From NCBI GenBank assembly GCA_021780055.1, contig JAJXZM010000244.1, positions 1 through 9,777 of the forward strand: a DNA stretch of 9,777 nucleotides. Direction: 5' to 3'. Below, one piece after another: positions 6,200 to 9,777 of this stretch. Origin of the DNA: Acidobacteriota bacterium. GTDB lineage: Bacteria > Acidobacteriota > Terriglobia > UBA7540. Made by a program: the position numbers and the translations under genes. Below the pieces are notes generated by a model, which worked only from the letters and a program-made list of their open reading frames with translations, did no database searches and had not been told where the DNA came from. How positions within the stretch are numbered: position 1 is the first letter of the stretch; each line of letters begins with the position of its first letter.

Positions 6200-7021
6200 A
6201 TGGCAGGGCAGAGAAAGCTGTTGGCTACCGACGCATCGCTCGACCCGTACATTACGCGACCCAAAGTTTACGTCCTGGGGCGGCAGGCCGTTGTTTCTGA
6301 GGAGCTTGCCCGTTTTCTCGAAGACGAGGGCCTTCAGTTTACGACGGACACCGAAGCTGCCGCCGAGGTCCTGGCGGAAATCGCCGGCCGCACCTGCTAC
6401 ATGTCCTTTGGCAAAGGGCGCAAGTCCAACGAGGAATATCTGGACAACATCCTGACGTCCAAACACGGCAGCGTGCTGGAGCACGCCGTGTGGAACCTGC
6501 TGCTCACAGGGGTCAGCCGCTCGCTGACGCATGAACTGGTCCGGCACCGGGCCGGCTTTGGCTATTCGCAACTTTCGCAGCGTTATGTGGATGAAGGCGA
6601 CGCGCGCTACGTGGTGCCGCCCCTTTACCAGGAAAATGACGAACTGCGCGCCAAGTGGCAGGAAACTATCGAAGTGGTCCGCAAGGCTTACGTGGAACTG
6701 GCGGAAGCCACCAGCCAGTACGTCCAGCAGAAGCGGCCTGAGATGCCGGCCCGCGACCGCCGCAAGTGGGCCCGGCAGGCCGCCCGTTCCATTTTGCCCA
6801 ACGCCACCGAAACCAAGATCTTTGTAACCGGAAATGGCCGCGCCTGGCGGCACTTCCTAGAATTGCGCGGCAGCCCGCACGCCGATACCGAAATCCGGAT
6901 GCTGGCCGTGGAAGTCTGCCGTGCCCTCAAGAAAGAAAGCCCCAACATTTTCCACGACATCGAAATCTACGACGAAGCGGACGGCATGCCCGCCGTCCGC
7001 GTCGCCCACTCCAAGGTTTAG
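6200..7021 (+). CDS. thyX: Flavin-dependent thymidylate synthase
   Basis: The 273-residue enzyme makes dTMP from dUMP using methylene-tetrahydrofolate, NAD(P)H and FAD, independently of ThyA. Family landmarks include KHGSVLEHAVWNLLLTGVSR (88-107) and ELVRHRAGFGYSQLSQRYVD (112-131). The C-terminal half has ARQAARSILPNATETKIFVT (191-210), RAWRHFLELRGSPHADTEIR (214-233) and HDIEIYD (252-258). Arg223 matches, by alignment from memory, the dUMP-binding Arg of Mycobacterium ThyX. The signature normally written RHRX7S is here RHRX8S (Arg115-His116-Arg117 to Ser126), one residue longer. The protein has about 20 residues before the usual N-terminal start of homology (PKVYVLG). No good ribosome binding site precedes the ATG, so it may rely on the rpmE transcript 76 bases upstream. 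It ends six bases from the convergent O-methyltransferase gene. Confidence 0.95.
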   Translation: MAGQRKLLATDASLDPYITRPKVYVLGRQAVVSEELARFLEDEGLQFTTDTEAAAEVLAEIAGRTCYMSFGKGRKSNEEYLDNILTSKHGSVLEHAVWNLLLTGVSRSLTHELVRHRAGFGYSQLSQRYVDEGDARYVVPPLYQENDELRAKWQETIEVVRKAYVELAEATSQYVQQKRPEMPARDRRKWARQAARSILPNATETKIFVTGNGRAWRHFLELRGSPHADTEIRMLAVEVCRALKKESPNIFHDIEIYDEADGMPAVRVAHSKV

Positions 7022-7027
7022 CCGCAG

Positions 7028-8083
7028 CTACTTGATTCCTACCACCATGGAATCCGGCCCGACCAGGTGTTCCACGCGGGTTTCGCGGAAGCCCACTTTC
7101 TTCATCCAACTGCTGCAGTCGGCCCCGGTGTAGTCGAATCCTCCGGAAGTTTCGATCAGCATGTTCAAGCTCATCAGCAGGCCGAAGGCGTTGTGGCGGC
7201 GGTCGTCATCAATCAGCGCCTCGTAGACAATCAGCGAGCCGCCCTTGGGCAGTGCTTTCACGCCCTTTTCGAGCAGCATCATTTTTTCTTCCAGATTCCA
7301 GTCGTGCAGGATGTGTCCCATCACCAGCACGTCGGTTTCCGGCAGCGGGTCTTCAAAGAAATTGCCGACCTGGAAAGTCAGACGTTTGTGCAGACCAAAG
7401 GAATGGACGTATTCTTCGAAAATAGGCTGCACGATGGGCAAATCGAACCCTTTGCCGGTGACGTGGTCATGCGCCAGTGCGATCTGTGTAGGCAGCCCGC
7501 CCTGCGCTGTGCCGACGTCCACAAAAGTCCGGTACCTGTTCCACTGGAACTTCCGGGCAATTGCAATGGCCGCTGGCATGCTGACTCCCGTCATCGCGCC
7601 GAGGAACGTTCGCAGGCGCTGGGGGTCGGAGTAAAGGGAGTTAAAGGAATTTTCGTCGCCGGTGCCCTTCGCCTCATTCTGGGGAAGACCGGTTCGCAAT
7701 CCTTCCGTCAGCGAACCCCAGTGCCCATAGAGCCGGGCGTTGGCCATCTCCAGCATGCCGCCGAGATAGCTGGGCTTGTTCTTGTCGAGAAAAATGTTGG
7801 ATTCGTGTGTGTTGGAATAGTGCCCGTCGTGCCGGTCCAGCATGCCCATTGCCACCAACGCATCAAAAAAGTCTCGGGCACCCCGAGAGTGTAAGCCCGC
7901 TACCTGGGCCAGTTGCTCGCCGCTCATGGGTCCGTGGGCAAGATACGTAAAGACACCGAGCTCCACCGCGCTCAAAAGCGTTTTCGAGCCCCAGAAACCA
8001 AGGCCGATTTGCATGATTTTGTCCGGCGTCACCGCCGCATGCGTTTCCCCTACGGGCGTGTTTTGCCCCAAAGTTGTACTCAT
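7028..8083 (-). CDS. Plant-type (COMT-like) SAM-dependent O-methyltransferase
   Basis: The 351-residue product has the two-domain build of the Methyltransf_2 family. An N-terminal winged-helix dimerisation domain spans about 20-100, with [20 protein letters not shown] (38-57). The Rossmann domain follows from about 180. Motif I is [19 protein letters not shown] (187-205), where most relatives have DVGGGxG, so this glycine loop is variant. GFDLPIV (212-218) ends the second strand. [12 protein letters not shown] (256-267) places the probable catalytic base at His260, and [11 protein letters not shown] (278-288) and GFRETRV (331-337) complete the fold. Relatives methylate hydroxyls of phenolics, polyketides, carotenoids or N-acetylserotonin; the substrate here is unknown and no biosynthetic cluster surrounds it. 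GGGGGC lies about seven bases before the ATG at 8083. It is downstream of the photolyase gene, separated by a double-hairpin repeat. Confidence 0.9.
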   Translation of the reverse strand: MSTTLGQNTPVGETHAAVTPDKIMQIGLGFWGSKTLLSAVELGVFTYLAHGPMSGEQLAQVAGLHSRGARDFFDALVAMGMLDRHDGHYSNTHESNIFLDKNKPSYLGGMLEMANARLYGHWGSLTEGLRTGLPQNEAKGTGDENSFNSLYSDPQRLRTFLGAMTGVSMPAAIAIARKFQWNRYRTFVDVGTAQGGLPTQIALAHDHVTGKGFDLPIVQPIFEEYVHSFGLHKRLTFQVGNFFEDPLPETDVLVMGHILHDWNLEEKMMLLEKGVKALPKGGSLIVYEALIDDDRRHNAFGLLMSLNMLIETSGGFDYTGADCSSWMKKVGFRETRVEHLVGPDSMVVGIK

Positions 8084-8199
8084 GATTTGCCCCCAACAGA
8101 TTGATTTCCTGCCCCAAACAGGAACGATGGAGAGATCATATCCTGAGGCGAAGGGGTACGTCTACAGGCTTTGTAACCGGGCGGCGTGGATGAGGGCTC

Positions 8200-8247
8200 G
8201 TAGCGGCGAGTTTATCTCGCCATCTGGCGGCATAAAACCGCCGCTAC
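8200..8247. repeat. Double-hairpin palindromic repeat (REP-like)
   Basis: The 48-base element is bounded by GTAGCGGC (8200-8207) and GCCGCTAC (8240-8247). Its two 22-base halves (8200-8221 and 8226-8247) are reverse complements at 18 positions around ATCT. Each half also folds alone: GGCGAG-TTTAT-CTCGCC (8205-8221) and GGCGG-CATAAAA-CCGCC (8226-8242). It can therefore form one long hairpin or a cloverleaf with two small arms. This design resembles dispersed REP/MITE-like elements in intergenic regions of GC-rich genomes, including Acidobacteria as I recall. Only one copy is in the window. It may also act as a transcription barrier between the photolyase and O-methyltransferase genes. Confidence 0.7.
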
Positions 8248-8268
8248 TTCAAGCAATCCTGCCGCCTG

Positions 8269-9648
8269 TTAGCCCAGCGCGTTGACCCTCTGGATATAGC
8301 CCTTGCTGTTGAATTTGCGCGAGGTGCTTGCGTAGGACATGTAGCGGATTTTCCCGTAGACCGGTCGTTCCGGGCCCCAGGCTCGGTCGTGCTTGCCGGC
8401 AATGGCCCAGGCGATGCCGGCGTAACCGTTGGGGTCACGGCCGTCAAGTTCGTAGCGGTCGTTCAGGCGGACGGCCATCGCGAATGCTTCCTCTGCCGTG
8501 CGCGTCCATTCGAGGATCTTCTTGGCCCAATACATGCGCAGGTAACCGTGCATCCAGCCCGTAACCACCATCTGCCGTTGCGCCGCGTTCCACAGCGGAT
8601 CGTGCGTCTCCGCGTTTTCGAGTTGCTGCTCGGAATAGAGATATTGTCGTTCGTCGCGTGCGTGTTCCTTGAGCGTCCGCACAGCCCACGGCTCGGCGCA
8701 ATTCAGGCTGTCGTAATGCGGATTGAAGCGGCAGAAATTGATGGCCAGCTCGCGCCGCACAATCATCTGCTCCAGAAACGCCTCGCGGTCGCCGGCCGGC
8801 GCTTCGGCGTTCTTCACGGCAAGCGCAACCGTATGCGGCCCCAGGTGTCCGAAATGCAGATACGGAGAAATCTGGCTGGTGTGGTCCTGGTCGGGCTGGT
8901 TGCGGCCCTCGATGTAGCCGGCCAGCCGCTCGCGAAGAAAGCGCTTCAGAACTTTCATGCCTTCGTCGGCTCCGCCCCGCAACGAGGCCACCGGCTCGAC
9001 CGCCCGGCTGATGGGAAGATTTTGCAACAGGTCCGCCTCGGGTGACAGCGACGCAATCTTTTTCGTCGGCTGCCAGCGCACCCGCGGCTTTGCCTGCCCC
9101 ACCGGAACAAGAAATTCATCAAGCAGCGAGTTGATCCTTGGCCGGATGGTTCGCGCGCCGTACTGCTCTTTCAGCAACAGATGGCTGGGAACAATCACGT
9201 CCGCGTCCACGGTCCAGAAAGGAATACGCAGCCGCGCGGCCAGGTCTCTGCGCCACTGCTCAGGTTCGCGGAGGGGATTCTCGTCGCCGACAACCAGGCA
9301 GGACGAGATTTCGCCGCAGAATTTAATCAGATCATTTTCCGGCCACGCTCGCAGGGCAAAGCCGATGCCCTGGCGTTCCAGTCCCGTCGCCACGTCGCGC
9401 AGGCCCTGGGCAAAGAAGGTGTAAGAGCGCAGATTGGCGTTCGGATAATCGCGGACGATGCCGACAAAAACCACGACGGGTTTTTCGAGCAGGTTCGCCG
9501 CGCGGATGGCCGTTTCAAGCGCGGGATTGTCCACCGCGCGTTGCGCACGTTGCATCCAGTAGACAACTGCGCGTCCTTCGGTGTTTGCAGGCCCGCCGCG
9601 CCGCACCGTCACCCGCGCATCCTGCGCGAGTTTATCAAGAGGATCCAT
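8269..9648 (-). CDS. Class II CPD photolyase (deoxyribodipyrimidine photo-lyase)
   Basis: The 459-residue flavoprotein repairs UV-induced cyclobutane pyrimidine dimers with blue light. The N-terminal antenna domain (about 20-200) includes GRAVVYWMQRAQRAVDNPAL (25-44), characteristic of class II. The FAD domain has SQISPYLHFGHLGP (258-271), RRELAINFCRFN (298-309), TGWMHGYLRMYWAKKILEWT (363-382) and LDGRDPNGYAGIAWAIAG (401-418). It ends in RPVYGKIRYMS (428-438). Trp365, Trp374 and Trp381 lie where class II enzymes carry their electron-transfer tryptophans, though exact assignment needs alignment. The length is normal. The ATG at 9648 starts MDPLDKLAQDARV; the frame is open upstream to 9729 only because it overlaps the TPR gene tail in another frame. 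A GGGGAG straddling the TPR gene stop lies 13 bases before the ATG, so the two genes probably form an operon. Confidence 0.95.
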   Translation of the reverse strand: MDPLDKLAQDARVTVRRGGPANTEGRAVVYWMQRAQRAVDNPALETAIRAANLLEKPVVVFVGIVRDYPNANLRSYTFFAQGLRDVATGLERQGIGFALRAWPENDLIKFCGEISSCLVVGDENPLREPEQWRRDLAARLRIPFWTVDADVIVPSHLLLKEQYGARTIRPRINSLLDEFLVPVGQAKPRVRWQPTKKIASLSPEADLLQNLPISRAVEPVASLRGGADEGMKVLKRFLRERLAGYIEGRNQPDQDHTSQISPYLHFGHLGPHTVALAVKNAEAPAGDREAFLEQMIVRRELAINFCRFNPHYDSLNCAEPWAVRTLKEHARDERQYLYSEQQLENAETHDPLWNAAQRQMVVTGWMHGYLRMYWAKKILEWTRTAEEAFAMAVRLNDRYELDGRDPNGYAGIAWAIAGKHDRAWGPERPVYGKIRYMSYASTSRKFNSKGYIQRVNALG

Positions 9649-9658
9649 GGTTGTTGGG

Positions 9659-9777
9659 TTACTCCCCAGCGGCTTTCTGGTACTTGGCCATGTGTTCCTG
9701 CATGGTCTTGTCGCCGGGGTCGAGCGCAAGCGCTTTCTTCTGGGTCTCGACGGCCTGCTGGTACTTGCCGTTGATGT
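9659..9777 (-). CDS. C-terminal end of a TPR-repeat protein, cut by the window edge
   Basis: The last 38 residues of a protein are visible, ending at the TAA in 9659-9661. They read NGKYQQAVETQKKALALDPG, then DKTMQEHMAKYQKAAGE. The A-L-x-L-D-P turn after a GKYQQAVE helix is typical of a tetratricopeptide repeat, followed by a capping helix rich in Lys and Glu. TPR domains bind partner proteins, and the rest of this one is outside the window, so its role cannot be named. It ends ten bases before the photolyase ATG and probably shares its transcript. Confidence 0.8.
   Translation of the reverse strand, partial: INGKYQQAVETQKKALALDPGDKTMQEHMAKYQKAAGE

Noticed and set aside
6194..6853. 219-residue reverse frame inside thyX
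   Set aside because: Antisense shadow of a fully conserved ThyX; long open frames opposite GC-rich genes are common.
7067..7894. 275-residue forward frame opposite the O-methyltransferase gene
   Set aside because: Antisense shadow: the opposite strand encodes a complete methyltransferase with catalytic motifs.
9649..9729. 27-residue N-terminal extension of the photolyase
   Set aside because: It is an out-of-frame reading of the TPR gene's last codons; homology to class II photolyases starts after the ATG at 9648.

Overview
The window looks like a chromosomal stretch of a moderately GC-rich, free-living Gram-negative-type bacterium. The gene set fits Acidobacteriota best: a Myxococcus-type MglA GTPase, a two-domain radical SAM protein, flavin-dependent ThyX, class II photolyase, a cysteine-rich small protein behind msrA, and a GC-rich double-hairpin intergenic repeat. 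This taxonomic call is inference from gene content. There are no tRNA or rRNA genes, no recognisable transposase or integrase, no phage gene and no CRISPR array.

Layout. 1-630 (-): the 3'-truncated gene of a class I SAM methyltransferase. 631-1224: a long divergent spacer with three inverted repeats. 1225-1809 (+): mglA, with a TTG start and a good ribosome binding site. 1867-3354 (-): a cobalamin-binding-fold radical SAM protein, convergent with mglA. 3355-3733: a second divergent spacer with hairpins. 3734-4981 (+): an ArsB/NhaD/CitM-type ion permease. 5006-5691 (-): msrA followed by a small Cys-rich protein gene, joined by an overlapping TAATG stop/start. 5820-7021 (+): a near-consensus sigma-70 promoter, then rpmE (bL31) and thyX. 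7028-8083 (-): a plant-type O-methyltransferase, ending six bases from thyX. 8084-8268: a spacer with a double-hairpin repeat. 8269-9648 (-): a class II CPD photolyase, ten bases behind the tail of a TPR protein gene that runs off the right edge (9659-9777).

Functional picture. Most genes are housekeeping or stress-repair functions: methionine sulfoxide repair, photorepair, dTMP synthesis and a ribosomal protein. Mixed with them are single-copy accessory enzymes (two methyltransferases and a radical SAM enzyme) whose substrates cannot be read from the sequence. The clearest co-expressed sets are rpmE-thyX, msrA plus the Cys-rich protein, and TPR protein-photolyase. No new multi-gene system is visible. 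The points most worth a second look are the one-residue expansion of the ThyX signature motif, the translationally coupled Cys-rich protein after msrA, the double-hairpin repeat, and the structured spacers upstream of mglA and of the permease.
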